From positions 248,001-312,000 of the forward strand of contig JAVEDP010000024.1 in assembly GCA_030841085.1 (NCBI GenBank): DNA of 64,000 nt. The letters are read 5' to 3'. Below the pieces are notes generated by a model that saw nothing but the letters and a program-made list of their open reading frames with translations, did not search any database and was not told where the DNA came from. The position numbers and the translations under genes were made by a program. This stretch comes from Pyrinomonadaceae bacterium. Lineage in GTDB: Bacteria; Acidobacteriota; Blastocatellia; Pyrinomonadales; Pyrinomonadaceae. Positions 9,201 to 17,624 of this stretch are shown in pieces. The stretch's first letter is position 1, and each line of letters begins with the position of its first letter.

Positions 9201-9272
9201 GTGGCATAGACTTCAGTCTGTGCCGACTCACCATCCACAGACTAAAGTCTATGCCACTGACTGAAGTCTGTG
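9201..9272. repeat. REP-like palindrome, GTGGCATAGACT family (copy 1)
   Basis: GTGGCATAGACTTCAGTCTG at 9201 pairs with CAGACTAAAGTCTATGCCAC ending near 9257; partial units lie on both sides (9183-9200 and 9258-9272). It abuts the stop codon of the response regulator at 9276. Other copies are near 20551, 46561, 58941 and in the 60115-60335 array. Confidence 0.85.
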
Positions 9273-9275
9273 CCA

Positions 9276-10640
9276 CTACGAAACACCGGCGCGTTCGCTG
9301 CGACTGGGAATGCCAAGCGCACGCATGCGCCGATAGAGATGGCTGCGATCGACGCCCATTAGTTCCGCGGCGCGCGAGACGTTCCCTTCCGCTTCGTCCA
9401 ACTTCCTTTGAATGAACTCACGATGATAGGCGTCGGTCGCTTCTTTAAAGGACGGAAATCTAAACGAAGTAGCGGGCGCTTCGTCTTTTCCATGCGGCGG
9501 CAGATCGGCGGCCATCACTTTGATTCCCGGATTCATGATCACGACCCGCTCGATCGTGTTTCTCAACTCGCGCACGTTGCCTGGCCAGGAATAGTTTTGC
9601 AGCTCCTCAATTGCGTCGGCCTCAAACTGTTTCGGAATCTTTCCGTAGGCCTGCGAAAAGTTGCGGTTAAAGAAATCAACCAATAGCGGCACGTCCTCAA
9701 GCCGCTCGCGCAGCGGCGGCAGCTCAAACGGAATTACGTTCAGCCGGTAAAACAAATCCGGGCGAAACTTTCCTTGTTCGATCTCCGCGTCCAGACGTTT
9801 GTTGGTAGCAGCGATCACTCGCACGTCGACTTTTACCGAATTTCCGCTGCCCACCGGCTCAAATCGCTGCTCCTCCAGCACGCGCAAAACCTTGGCCTGG
9901 ACATTGGCGCTCATGTCGCCAATCTCGTCGAGAAACAGAGTCGCGCCGTCAGCTAACTCGAACTTGCCCTTCTTCGCCGACGTCGCGCCGGTGAAAGCGC
10001 CCTTCACGTGGCCGAAAAGTTCAGACTCGATTAGCTCTTCCGGTATGGCAGCGGAATTAACTTCGATAAATGGATCGCCGGCGCGGCGGGACTTGGCGTG
10101 AATAGCGCGTGCCACCAATTCCTTGCCGGTGCCTGATTCGCCGTAAATCAAAACTCTGCCGTCGGTCGGCGCAACCACTGCAATCTGTTTACGCAGAGCG
10201 CGCATCGCCACTGAGTCGCCCACCATCTTGTAGTCGTGGGCCAACTCGGCTGACATCTCCGCGTTCATCAGTTCCAGCCGCTGCTGCTTCAGCGCGTTGC
10301 GCACAGTCAACAAAGTCTTTTCCAAAGACAGAGGCTTCTCGATGAAATCAAACGCGCCAAGCTTGGTGGCTTTGACGGCAGTCTCCACGTTGCCGTGACC
10401 AGAAATAATTACAACTGCAGCATCCGAACCGGCGGCGCGCAATCGTCGCAGCGTTTCCAGGCCATCGATTCCCGGCAGCCATACGTCGAGCAGTACGCAA
10501 CTATAAGCGCGCTTTTCCAGCGCACTAAGACACTCTTCGCCGGTCGCAACGGCCTCGACAGCGAACCCTTCATCCTCCATCACGCCACGCAGGGTGTCGC
10601 GAATCCCGGGCTCGTCGTCAACTATTAGGATCGAATGCAT
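9276..10640 (-). CDS. ntrX: Sigma-54-dependent response regulator, NtrX/NtrC type
   Basis: A three-part transcription activator. The receiver domain (residues 1-120) has ILIVDDEPGIRD acidic residues, the phospho-acceptor Asp in VLLDVWLPGIDG and the Lys in FIEKPLS. The AAA+ sigma-54 activation domain has GESGTGKELVARAIH (Walker A), ELFGHVKGAFTGA (the GAFTGA loop that contacts sigma-54) and TLFLDEIGDM (Walker B). The C-terminal Fis-type helix-turn-helix is GNVSRAAELMGVDRSHLYRR. Length 454 is normal. The kinase gene lies just upstream on the same strand, so this is its partner; NtrYX pairs commonly respond to nitrogen or redox state. The symbol rests on domain order and neighbour. Confidence 0.92.
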   Translation of the reverse strand: MHSILIVDDEPGIRDTLRGVMEDEGFAVEAVATGEECLSALEKRAYSCVLLDVWLPGIDGLETLRRLRAAGSDAAVVIISGHGNVETAVKATKLGAFDFIEKPLSLEKTLLTVRNALKQQRLELMNAEMSAELAHDYKMVGDSVAMRALRKQIAVVAPTDGRVLIYGESGTGKELVARAIHAKSRRAGDPFIEVNSAAIPEELIESELFGHVKGAFTGATSAKKGKFELADGATLFLDEIGDMSANVQAKVLRVLEEQRFEPVGSGNSVKVDVRVIAATNKRLDAEIEQGKFRPDLFYRLNVIPFELPPLRERLEDVPLLVDFFNRNFSQAYGKIPKQFEADAIEELQNYSWPGNVRELRNTIERVVIMNPGIKVMAADLPPHGKDEAPATSFRFPSFKEATDAYHREFIQRKLDEAEGNVSRAAELMGVDRSHLYRRMRALGIPSRSERAGVS

Positions 10641-10676
10641 TATTGGTTGGTTGTCAGTTCTTCGTTGTCAGTTGTT

Positions 10677-10840
10677 GGTCTTTGGTCTTTGGTCTTTGGT
10701 CTTTGGTCTTCGGTCTTCGGTCTTTGGTCTTTGGTCTTTGTGCTTTGTTCTTTGTTCTTTGTTCGTCTCTCGGTGCTTTGCTTTATCCTTATCGTTTGTA
10801 TTTACGGTTTGAAATCTGGAATTTGGAATTTGGAATTTGC
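10677..10840. repeat. Long heptanucleotide tandem repeat in the ntrY-ntrX spacer
   Basis: About a dozen near-identical 7-base units (GGTCTTT, with GGTCTTC and TTCTTTG variants) run from 10677 to about 10760. A second tract of three GGAATTT units lies at about 10817-10840. They fill most of the 238-base gap between the kinase stop and the response regulator start. Slippage could change spacing between the two genes. Confidence 0.85.
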
Positions 10841-10883
10841 AGTCTTCTTCTGCCGTTCTCGGTTTTCCGTTCTCGGTTGACGC

Positions 10884-13145
10884 TCACCCGCCAACCGCCG
10901 GCAGTTCAATCACAAACCTCGCGCCGCGCGGGTAGTTAGCTTCGGCGCGGATTCGCCCTCCATGCTCCAGAATAATGCGCTGAACGATGGCGAGCCCCAG
11001 CCCGGTCCCGCCACCGCGCGTCGAAAAGTATGGCTGAAACAGTCTTTGAAAGTCAGCCGGCCGAATCCCGTGGCCGGTATCAATAATTTCGGCAGTCAAA
11101 ATACTTCGCGGCTCATCAAAATGTGTGGTGACAGCGATGCGCTTTTCGCCCTCCACATTCGCAAGCGCGCTGATCGCGTTGTCAATCAAGTTAACAAAGA
11201 CGCGCCGCAACTGTTCCCGATCCAGCATGGCCGGGGGAAGTTGTTCGTCAAGCATGATCGCCATCGTCACGCCATCAAGCCGCTCATCGTAAAGTGAAAC
11301 CGCCTGCCGCGCGACTTCATTCAAATCCGCGAGTTCGGGACGAGCTAGCGGCAGGCGCGCAAAATGTGAGAACTCATCAACCATCGCTTTCAGCCCGGCA
11401 ACCTCACGAGTAATGGTTTCGGTGCATTCGTCGATTACTTCGGCCACGTGCTTTTCTTCGGCGGCGCGACTTCCATTCGCATTCGATCCATTTTGCGATC
11501 CGTTTTGTTCGCTGCTGCGCCGGTAGCTTTTGGCAATGCGTTCCGCTGAAAGCTGGATCGGCGTCAACGGGTTCTTGATCTCATGGGCCATGCGCCTAGC
11601 GACTTCGCTCCAGGCCGCCGCTTGCTGCGCAGCGAGCAGCTCCGACAAATCTTCGACCACCAGGACAACGCCTCGCTTTTCTGCGCTGACGGCCCGCAAA
11701 GCTGTCGCCGTCAGTGCGACCGGAAGCATTTGTCCGTTGGCCGCGCCCGCTAGCTGGGCCTGCTCGCTGGCCTGCCCCGTTCGTCGCGCGCGTCGCACCA
11801 ATCGATCCATCACCCGCCAGTTTTCTGATGCGATCAATTTCTCAAGGCGCTGTTCGCCGTTGGCCGGCGCTTGCAGGCTCAACATGCGGGTTGCGGCGGC
11901 ATTAATCGTGGTCACTCGATCATTCTCGTCAAGTGAAACCACGCCCGTCGAGAGCGACTCAAGCACCGTTTCAATGTAATCGCGCCGTTCTTCGAGGGTT
12001 AGATTTTTTTCGCGCAAAGCGGCTGAGCCCGCTTCGATCCGCGAGCGGTTGTCTTCAAGCTGTGACGTCATCTGATTGAACGAGTCTGCCAATAGCGCCA
12101 ACTCATCTTCAGCGATCGTACTGACGCGGTGACTGAGGTTGCCGCGGGCGATTTCGTCGGACGCTTCCGCAAGCGCCTTGATCGGTGTCGCGATGCCGCG
12201 CGCGAGATAGATTGCGACCCAACTGGAAACAAACAACAACATCAAGGTCATCAAACCAAGCGTGGACAAACCAAGCAGGCGCACTCTGCGCTGGCGCTCT
12301 ACCAGTTTGCGATACTCGCTCTGCGAACCCGTGATTCGCTCATTCAAATCGCTAGCCGCGCGCCGCTCCGGCACCACAATTAACTGACTACCGCCGGCGA
12401 GTTGAACGGTGACCGCGTCAAAGTCTTTGCCATCCGCAAGGCTGTCGTTATCGCCTTTCAACGAACGTGCCCTCGAAAAAAGTTCAGTTAACTCCGAATT
12501 CTCAGCGGCAGTCAGCGGTTTAGTACTCCGCGCTTGCCCCCGGCCATTGGAGTCAACGATCTCCAACGCCGCCAATTGTCCGTTCGCCACCACTCTGTCA
12601 AGCGTTTGCTGTCTCTCAACATCCGATTGCGGGTTCAAGACGACCGCGAGCAGCAATGCGGTGTCGCGCAGGCTTCGCGTTTGCGCGTCGGCGGCTTCGC
12701 GCTGCACTTCCTGCGCTTCGTTAACTACTCGTTCGGGCAAACTGCCAAACCACTTCTCCAGCGAGCGATTCAGGAACAGATAAGAAAACGAGGCCATCGC
12801 GATGATTGGCAGAAAACTGATCGCAATGAAGTAGACCAACAGTCGTGTTTTGATTTTGGAACCGAGTTGACGTTCGTGCCGCTCTCGTCGCAACTTTAGT
12901 AAGTTGCGCACGAAAATGAACGAGAAAACTACGAAGGCGACAAAGTTGAGAGTGGAAAGCGCATAAAGCAGGACCGTGTCGGCCGCTGTGTCGGGCGGAA
13001 TGATGGTCCATAACCACAACTGCTGAGAAATAATAATTGCCAGCAGCAGCAGCACCATTATGCCCAGCGCCCACAGCACAATTCTGCGCCGTCGTTTTAG
13101 TTTGGCGGCCTTTGAAGGTTCAGAAGTTTCTTGTTGATTACTCAT
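10884..13145 (-). CDS. ntrY: Membrane sensor histidine kinase, NtrY type
   Basis: The inner-membrane kinase partner of the downstream NtrX-type regulator. Three N-terminal membrane segments (for example MVLLLLAIIISQ and TLNFVAFVVFSFIFV) come before a periplasmic region. A further segment (LMTLMLLFVSSWVAIYLA) leads into a HAMP domain. A PAS domain (ESLSTGVVSLDENDR) comes next, then the H box ARRMAHEIKNPLTPIQLSAE with the phospho-His, the N box FVNLIDNAISAL and the G box GTGLGLAIVQRI. The longer frame from 13190 would start inside repeat sequence, so the ATG at 13145 (MSNQQETSEPSK) is preferred, giving 753 residues. Ligand unknown. Confidence 0.92.
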   Translation of the reverse strand: MSNQQETSEPSKAAKLKRRRRIVLWALGIMVLLLLAIIISQQLWLWTIIPPDTAADTVLLYALSTLNFVAFVVFSFIFVRNLLKLRRERHERQLGSKIKTRLLVYFIAISFLPIIAMASFSYLFLNRSLEKWFGSLPERVVNEAQEVQREAADAQTRSLRDTALLLAVVLNPQSDVERQQTLDRVVANGQLAALEIVDSNGRGQARSTKPLTAAENSELTELFSRARSLKGDNDSLADGKDFDAVTVQLAGGSQLIVVPERRAASDLNERITGSQSEYRKLVERQRRVRLLGLSTLGLMTLMLLFVSSWVAIYLARGIATPIKALAEASDEIARGNLSHRVSTIAEDELALLADSFNQMTSQLEDNRSRIEAGSAALREKNLTLEERRDYIETVLESLSTGVVSLDENDRVTTINAAATRMLSLQAPANGEQRLEKLIASENWRVMDRLVRRARRTGQASEQAQLAGAANGQMLPVALTATALRAVSAEKRGVVLVVEDLSELLAAQQAAAWSEVARRMAHEIKNPLTPIQLSAERIAKSYRRSSEQNGSQNGSNANGSRAAEEKHVAEVIDECTETITREVAGLKAMVDEFSHFARLPLARPELADLNEVARQAVSLYDERLDGVTMAIMLDEQLPPAMLDREQLRRVFVNLIDNAISALANVEGEKRIAVTTHFDEPRSILTAEIIDTGHGIRPADFQRLFQPYFSTRGGGTGLGLAIVQRIILEHGGRIRAEANYPRGARFVIELPAVGG

Positions 13146-13181
13146 GCGGGAAGTGGCCCAAAGTTTAACATAGGGCCGTAG

Positions 13182-13293
13182 CACAGGCATTCCTGCCTGT
13201 CCTGGTCAGGTAAAGCAAACTGTTAGTTTGCGGCGGTTCGCCGGTACGCAACTTGAATTGCAGCCACGACCGCAAACTAACAGTTTGCTTTAC
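13182..13293. repeat. Two nested palindromes upstream of ntrY
   Basis: First ACAGGCATTCCTGCCTGT (13182-13203), a hairpin found again at 28961-28982. Then a larger inverted repeat in which GCAAACTGTTAGTTTGCGG near 13214 pairs with CGCAAACTAACAGTTTGC near 13271-13290. Together they fill the divergent gap between ntrY and the CPBP gene, so they may overlap both promoters. Confidence 0.75.
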
Positions 13294-13403
13294 GACCTCA
13301 TTGGCCATTGAAGTCTGTCCCCGACGCTTCAGGCTCGACGTGAACATTTCCCAACCTTCGTCTAGAATCTGCGCGCTCTTTCAGACTTTCCGGTTCCACA
13401 TCA

Positions 13404-14372
13404 ATGGACGCACAACAAATTTTCATTAATTCGGTCGGCCGGCTACGCAGCGGATGGCGCGTACTAATCTTCATCGTCGTCTATGTCGCGCTGCTTTTTC
13501 TGCTAAGCACGGTGGTCCGGGTTGGCTATGCGGTGGGATTGCAACTCGCGCCTGGCCGCAACCTCGGCGGCTTTACAGAAGACTTCATATTTCGACTGAT
13601 ACTGTTCGCATCCGCGTTGCTGGCTGGTTATGTCTGCAACCGCTGGTTGGAAGGTCTGCCGTGGCGGGCATTCGGCTTGACGCGACACGCGGGTTGGTGG
13701 CGTGACTTCATTGTCGGTTCGTTGATTGGTGTTGTGTCACTCGCGCTAGCTACGGCGATTGCCGCAGCAGCGGGCGGACTACGATTCATAGCCTCGCCGC
13801 GAACGATGCTATGGCAGGTGGTCCAAACTCTATTTATGTCCGCGCTGCTTTTCGTTTTCGCAGCGCTCGCGGAAGAAGCTTTGTTTCGCGGCTATCCATT
13901 GCAGACATTGACGCGAGCGAAGTTGGCATGGTTGGCAATTTTCCTAACTTCGGTTCCCTTCGCCGCGGTCCATCTAAATAACCCCAACGTCGTAAAAGGA
14001 TTTACTTTCATCAACACCGCATTGGCTGGCGTTTGGTTGGCGGTTGCCTATTTGCGCACGCGAAGTTTGTGGCTGCCGCTCGGAGTTCATTGGGCGTGGA
14101 ATTGGGCGCTGGGATCTCTTTTCGGTTTGCCCGTCAGCGGCATTACCACCATCGCACCCAATCCGCTGTTGCATGGAACTGATCTTGGTCCGGCTTGGCT
14201 GACTGGCGGCAGCTATGGCATCGAAGGCGGACTTGCCTGCACGATCGCCCTGATCGTTTCGACGATGTTCATTTGGAAGATGCAGTTAGTTTCGGCCACG
14301 CGCGAAATGGAAGAGTTGACGTCAAAAGAAAACCCGGTCGTAACGAAGTCTTCCGTTTCAATCACACCGTAA
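13404..14372 (+). CDS. CPBP (CAAX/Abi) family intramembrane metalloprotease
   Basis: A polytopic membrane protease of the Rce1-like CPBP family. The key motifs are all present: ALAEEALFRGYPLQ (EExxxR), FAAVHLNNPN (second metal-site His) and GVHWAWNWALG (HxxxN). About eight hydrophobic segments are visible across 322 residues. The ATG at 13404 is preceded by the divergent repeat region shared with ntrY. Bacterial members process or modify small peptides or membrane proteins; no substrate candidate is next to it. Function beyond the family is unknown. Confidence 0.88.
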   Translation: MDAQQIFINSVGRLRSGWRVLIFIVVYVALLFLLSTVVRVGYAVGLQLAPGRNLGGFTEDFIFRLILFASALLAGYVCNRWLEGLPWRAFGLTRHAGWWRDFIVGSLIGVVSLALATAIAAAAGGLRFIASPRTMLWQVVQTLFMSALLFVFAALAEEALFRGYPLQTLTRAKLAWLAIFLTSVPFAAVHLNNPNVVKGFTFINTALAGVWLAVAYLRTRSLWLPLGVHWAWNWALGSLFGLPVSGITTIAPNPLLHGTDLGPAWLTGGSYGIEGGLACTIALIVSTMFIWKMQLVSATREMEELTSKENPVVTKSSVSITP

Positions 14373-14415
14373 GTTGCAGAATCGGGTTTTGCACAAAAGT
14401 GTTTTTGCCCAACTA

Positions 14416-14554
14416 AGAGCGGGGGCAAGCCCACCTTCCCGACCTCGAGATTCCCCGGTTTGCGCGATTGCTTTCGCGTTGCATGTGGTGCCGGCGCCGA
14501 TCACGTAAACTCTGATCAGCTCGAGGTGGGGAAGGCGGGCTTTCCCCCGCTCTA
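14416..14554. repeat. Inverted repeat, family B variant (GCGGGGGCAAGCCC type)
   Basis: The left arm at 14416-14449 (AGCGGGGGCAAGCCCACCTT, then CCCGACCTCGA) pairs with the right arm at 14521-14554 (TCGAGGTGGGGAAGGCGGGC, then TTTCCCCCGCTCT). It follows the CPBP gene and is related to 5585-5663. No T-tract follows. Confidence 0.75.
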
Positions 14555-14634
14555 ACTCCTTGCAAAAAGCGAGCGATAAGAAAGAGAAAGCGCCCTGGCT
14601 GCGCGCATCGGCTGGATCAATCAGTTTGCATAGT

Positions 14635-14683
14635 CCGCCTGGCGGACGGCATGAAAATAGCCCAGCGATTTATCGCTGGGATT
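14635..14683. repeat. REP element flanking the transposase, left copy
   Basis: Two short hairpins side by side: CCGCCTGGCGGAC, then AGCCCAGCGATTTATCGCTG with GG. The reverse complement of 15228-15278 reads almost the same over about 50 bases, so the transposase gene is bracketed by an inverted REP pair. A further GTCCGTGAAGCGGAT lies at 14704. Confidence 0.85.
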
Positions 14684-14726
14684 CGTCCGAAATAATGCCG
14701 TAGTCCGTGAAGCGGATGGTTGAAGT

Positions 14727-15176
14727 TCAGAACACATAACGCGAATCGTATTCAATTCCGTGCTTGTTGAGGAGTTCTAGAAACTCTTCCTTAAAAGTTT
14801 TCTTACGATGGTGTTCTTTCTGATTGTTGATATATGCGATTGTCTTTGGCACCTGAGAAGCGCTAACACTAAATGCGCCATAACCTTCTTGCCATTGGAA
14901 CTTCTGCATTGCCGGAAACGTGTCGTGCACCCACTTTGACGAGCCGCCTTTAACTAGCTGAACTGCCTTTGCAAAACTCATAACTCCCGGGAGCGACAAC
15001 AACGCGTGCACGTGATCGTCGGCGCCGCCGATCGCGAGGGCTTTCATGCGGTTCTCTCTTGCAATACCTCCAAGGTAGGGCCAGAGGCGTAACTCCAACT
15101 CAGGGGTTAAGAAAGGATATCGTTCTTTAGTGCTGAAGGTGCAATGCATGAGGTTGCTGACGTGGGAGTGTGACAT
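14727..15176 (-). CDS. REP-associated / IS200-like tyrosine transposase (Y1 HUH nuclease)
   Basis: A single-strand DNA nuclease of the TnpA_REP or IS200 kind. DDHVHALLSLPG carries the HxH metal site of HUH enzymes and VPKTIAYINNQKEHHRKK carries the likely nucleophile Tyr. WQEGYGAFSVSASQV is a family-typical stretch. At 149 residues it appears full length and intact. It lies alone between REP hairpins in opposite orientation (14635-14683 and 15228-15278), the arrangement known for RAYTs, which are thought to move or maintain REP sequences. No tnpB is present and no target duplication is obvious. Confidence 0.9.
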   Translation of the reverse strand: MSHSHVSNLMHCTFSTKERYPFLTPELELRLWPYLGGIARENRMKALAIGGADDHVHALLSLPGVMSFAKAVQLVKGGSSKWVHDTFPAMQKFQWQEGYGAFSVSASQVPKTIAYINNQKEHHRKKTFKEEFLELLNKHGIEYDSRYVF

Positions 15177-15227
15177 TGAAGTCTCCTTTCAATCGTCCGC
15201 TCAGCGGACTGCCTTAGTTACCACTCT

Positions 15228-15278
15228 AATCCCAGCGCTCAAGCGCTGGGCTATTTTCATGTCGTCCGCTAAGCGGAC
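15228..15278. repeat. REP element flanking the transposase, right copy (inverted)
   Basis: AATCCCAGCGCTCAAGCGCT, then GGGCTATTTTCATG and GTCCGCTAAGCGGAC, form two hairpins. The whole element is the mirror of 14635-14683. An extra GTCCGCTCAGCGGAC lies at 15195-15209, just upstream of the transposase start. Confidence 0.85.
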
Positions 15279-15364
15279 TTGAAGGCAACAGAATTGCACT
15301 GGAGTTTGGAATCTCCAACGGCAAACCTGTTAGGCGCTATTTAGTTTTTTACAAGATTTCTTGC

Positions 15365-16510
15365 TTATCGTTCGGTGATTTGAACGTAATGCAGGTCGCG
15401 CTGGCCAATGTATTCAGCGCGCGGGCGGATGAGTTTGTTGTCGGCATATTGTTCGAGGATGTGCCCGGTCCAACCGCTAATGCGGCTGACCGCAAAGATG
15501 GGTGTGTAGAGGTCGAGCGGAATTCCCATCATGTAGTAAGTCGAAGCAGAGTAGAAATCCACGTTCGGGAAAAGACCTTTTTCGCGCATGATCACTTCTT
15601 CAACCTTGCGCGACATTTCATACCACTTCGAATCACCTGCCGCTTCACCCATTTCTTTTGAGAATTTTCGCAAGTGAGTGGCGCGCGGATCTTCAGTTTT
15701 ATAAACAGCGTGGCCGAATCCCATGATCTTTCGTTTCTCGGACAGCGCCTTCTTAATGTAAGGCTCCGCGTTTTCCACCGCGCCAATCTCGAGCAACGTC
15801 TTCATCACGTTGGTGTTGGCGCCGCCGTGAAGTGGTCCAGACAATGCGCCGATAGCCGCGGTCACCGATGCGTACATGTCGGCGAGCGTTCCGGCCACCA
15901 CTCGCGCGGTAAATGTTGAAGCGTTGAGTTCGTGATCGGCGTGCAATATCAGGCAAACGTCGAAGATGCGCCCGTCACGTTCCGAAGGGCGTTCGCCTTT
16001 CAGTTGGTAAAGAAAGTTTGCCGCTATATTCAGATTCGGATCAGGCTTGATGGGCTCGAGTCCGCGGCGAATGCGATCGGCGCTCGCGACCAGCGTAGGA
16101 AACTGCGCCGTCAATTTGATCGCGGTTTTGACGCTTGCTTCGCGCGAGATGTTTCGCGCGTCGCGATCGTAAAACTCGAGAGCTGAAACTGCCGTGCGCA
16201 ACACGTCAATCGGATCGGCTTCGCGCGGAAACTGCTTGATCAAAGCAATAACTTCGGCGGGCACTTCGTAGGCAGCGCGGATCGACTGCTCGAGTCCGGA
16301 TAGTTCCGAAGAAGTAGGTAGCCGCTTATTCCAGAGGAGGAATATGACTTCTTCGAACGTCGAGTGTTCGGCGAGGTCGTGAATGTTGTAACCCTGGTAG
16401 ATCAGTTCGCCTTTTTCGCCGTTCACGTCGGAGATTGACGACGTAGCGGCGGCAACTCCTCTGAGTCCCGCTGCGGAGGTACCGGCCGGCGCATTTACTT
16501 TTGTAGTCAT
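15365..16510 (-). CDS. gltA: Citrate synthase
   Basis: Condenses acetyl-CoA with oxaloacetate at the entry to the TCA cycle. Family signatures are in order: HADHELNASTFTARVVAGT, SGPLHGGANTNVM (active-site His), GFGHAVYKTEDPRA (second active-site His) and the region around VDFYSASTYYMMGIP containing the catalytic Asp. A longer frame from 16687 would read about 59 residues from a palindromic repeat, so the ATG at 16510 (MTTKVNAPAG) is used, giving 381 residues, the size of short-type bacterial citrate synthases. 2-Methylcitrate synthase is a close relative and cannot be fully excluded. The gene stands alone. Confidence 0.93.
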   Translation of the reverse strand: MTTKVNAPAGTSAAGLRGVAAATSSISDVNGEKGELIYQGYNIHDLAEHSTFEEVIFLLWNKRLPTSSELSGLEQSIRAAYEVPAEVIALIKQFPREADPIDVLRTAVSALEFYDRDARNISREASVKTAIKLTAQFPTLVASADRIRRGLEPIKPDPNLNIAANFLYQLKGERPSERDGRIFDVCLILHADHELNASTFTARVVAGTLADMYASVTAAIGALSGPLHGGANTNVMKTLLEIGAVENAEPYIKKALSEKRKIMGFGHAVYKTEDPRATHLRKFSKEMGEAAGDSKWYEMSRKVEEVIMREKGLFPNVDFYSASTYYMMGIPLDLYTPIFAVSRISGWTGHILEQYADNKLIRPRAEYIGQRDLHYVQITER

Positions 16511-16595
16511 AAATTTTTCGGTGGCCCGAAGATAACAAACGACAGCGACGCGTGACAAGCGAGGGCTAAGGTCGGTGGCTGAACTTCTGAAGTCT

Positions 16596-16692
16596 TCTCT
16601 GTGCGTCCTTTGTGTCCTCTTTGACTCTGTGGTGGACCAATCGCTAATAAGACCACCACCGAGACACAGAGGACACAAAGGACGCACAGAGA
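16596..16692. repeat. Long inverted repeat, family C (CACAGAGGACACAAAGG type), copy 1
   Basis: TCTCTGTGCGTCCTTTGTGT (starting at 16596) pairs with ACACAAAGGACGCACAGAGA (ending at 16692), with further matching toward a short loop near 16640. A diverged copy lies at 40259-40355. It fills the gap upstream of citrate synthase. Confidence 0.85.
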
Positions 16693-16703
16693 AAACTAAG
16701 ACT

Positions 16704-17624
16704 CTAGGGTCTCGTTACAACCACCGGATCGCCGCGTTTCACGTTCAGAAGTTTCGCTGCGGATCGATTCTTCGCCGCGATTTCCAAAAACCCAGCGCTT
16801 CCCCAAACACAAAAGACTTTGTTCGCGCGCGTCTCTTCAGCAAAGAACCGGCGCAAGGTTTCGATATGATGACCCTGAATGGTTAACCGAAATCCGTCGT
16901 GGACCATGTTATCTGTCAATTCACGTTGGTCGATGTTGGTGACGCAGTTGCCAAAGCGATCGATGTGAATTACTCGCCCGGTAATGAGGCCAGATTGTGA
17001 AATCTGCGGTTTCAACGATGGCAGCCGAACAAGTTCGTAAACCTCGACACCGAGTTTCCTGGGGGCGATGCCACGAGCAAGGGCGGCCGCAACAGGCGCG
17101 AAAATATCGCGGCCATTAAACGTGTCGCTAACCGGCTGGCGAAAATATTTAGGATTATTAAGATGAAAGATGCGCGGTTTGGCTTCGTCGCAAACGTAAC
17201 TGCAGATGCCGTTATCGGGACCTACGAAAAATTGCCCCCTGGCTTCAATCAAAATCGGCCGGCGGTTCGAGCCCACGCCTGGATCGACGACGGCAACATG
17301 AATTGTGCCTTTGGGAAATGTAGTGTGCGCAGCCAGGAGAGTAAACGCTGCCGCCTCGATGTCTTGTGCGGGAATGTCGTGAGTGATGTCAACGATGCGC
17401 GCCGCAGGACTAATCGAGAGAATCACGCCTTTCATCGCGCCGACGAAGTAATCGGAGTTTCCGAAATCAGTAATTAATGTGATGAGGCTTGGTTTGGCTT
17501 GAGACAGACGCCTGGAAGTAGCAACGCGGAGACTTGATTCTTTTGAACCAAGTCTCCGCGTTTTTGTCTGTCGCGACTTTTTCGTCGCGGCCGCTTTTGA
17601 TTTTTTACGCGAAGCGCTCTTCAC
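16704..17624 (-). CDS. SAM hydroxide adenosyltransferase (DUF62 / SAM hydrolase family)
   Basis: The family hydrolyses S-adenosylmethionine to adenosine and methionine and is related to fluorinase and chlorinase. The domain starts near residue 46 with LITLITDFGNSDYFVGAMKG; then HDIPAQDI, VVDPGVGSNRRPI, GPDNGI, and RVIHIDRFGNCVTNI in the C-terminal barrel. The first 45 residues are a Lys/Arg/Ser-rich extension not usual in the family. The start is GTG at 17624, overlapping the upstream gene's TGA by four bases (GTGA), so translation is coupled. No later ATG, GTG or TTG precedes the domain, so the extension is probably real. A strong hairpin lies inside this extension (17525-17565). Confidence 0.9.
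   Translation of the reverse strand: MKSASRKKSKAAATKKSRQTKTRRLGSKESSLRVATSRRLSQAKPSLITLITDFGNSDYFVGAMKGVILSISPAARIVDITHDIPAQDIEAAAFTLLAAHTTFPKGTIHVAVVDPGVGSNRRPILIEARGQFFVGPDNGICSYVCDEAKPRIFHLNNPKYFRQPVSDTFNGRDIFAPVAAALARGIAPRKLGVEVYELVRLPSLKPQISQSGLITGRVIHIDRFGNCVTNIDQRELTDNMVHDGFRLTIQGHHIETLRRFFAEETRANKVFCVWGSAGFLEIAAKNRSAAKLLNVKRGDPVVVTRP
17525..17565 (+). other. Terminator-like hairpin inside coding sequence
   Basis: CGCGGAGACTTG and CAAGTCTCCGCG form a 12-bp stem around an 11-12 base loop and are followed by TTTTT on the plus strand. This lies within the basic N-terminal extension of the SAM hydrolase gene, antisense to it. It could stop antisense transcription or fold in the sense mRNA. 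The sense strand has no T-tract after the stem. Confidence 0.55.

Noticed and set aside
10677-10840. CRISPR-like or coding tandem repeat
   Set aside because: The repeat step is 7 bases with no spacers, and the frames through it have no start signal or neighbour support.
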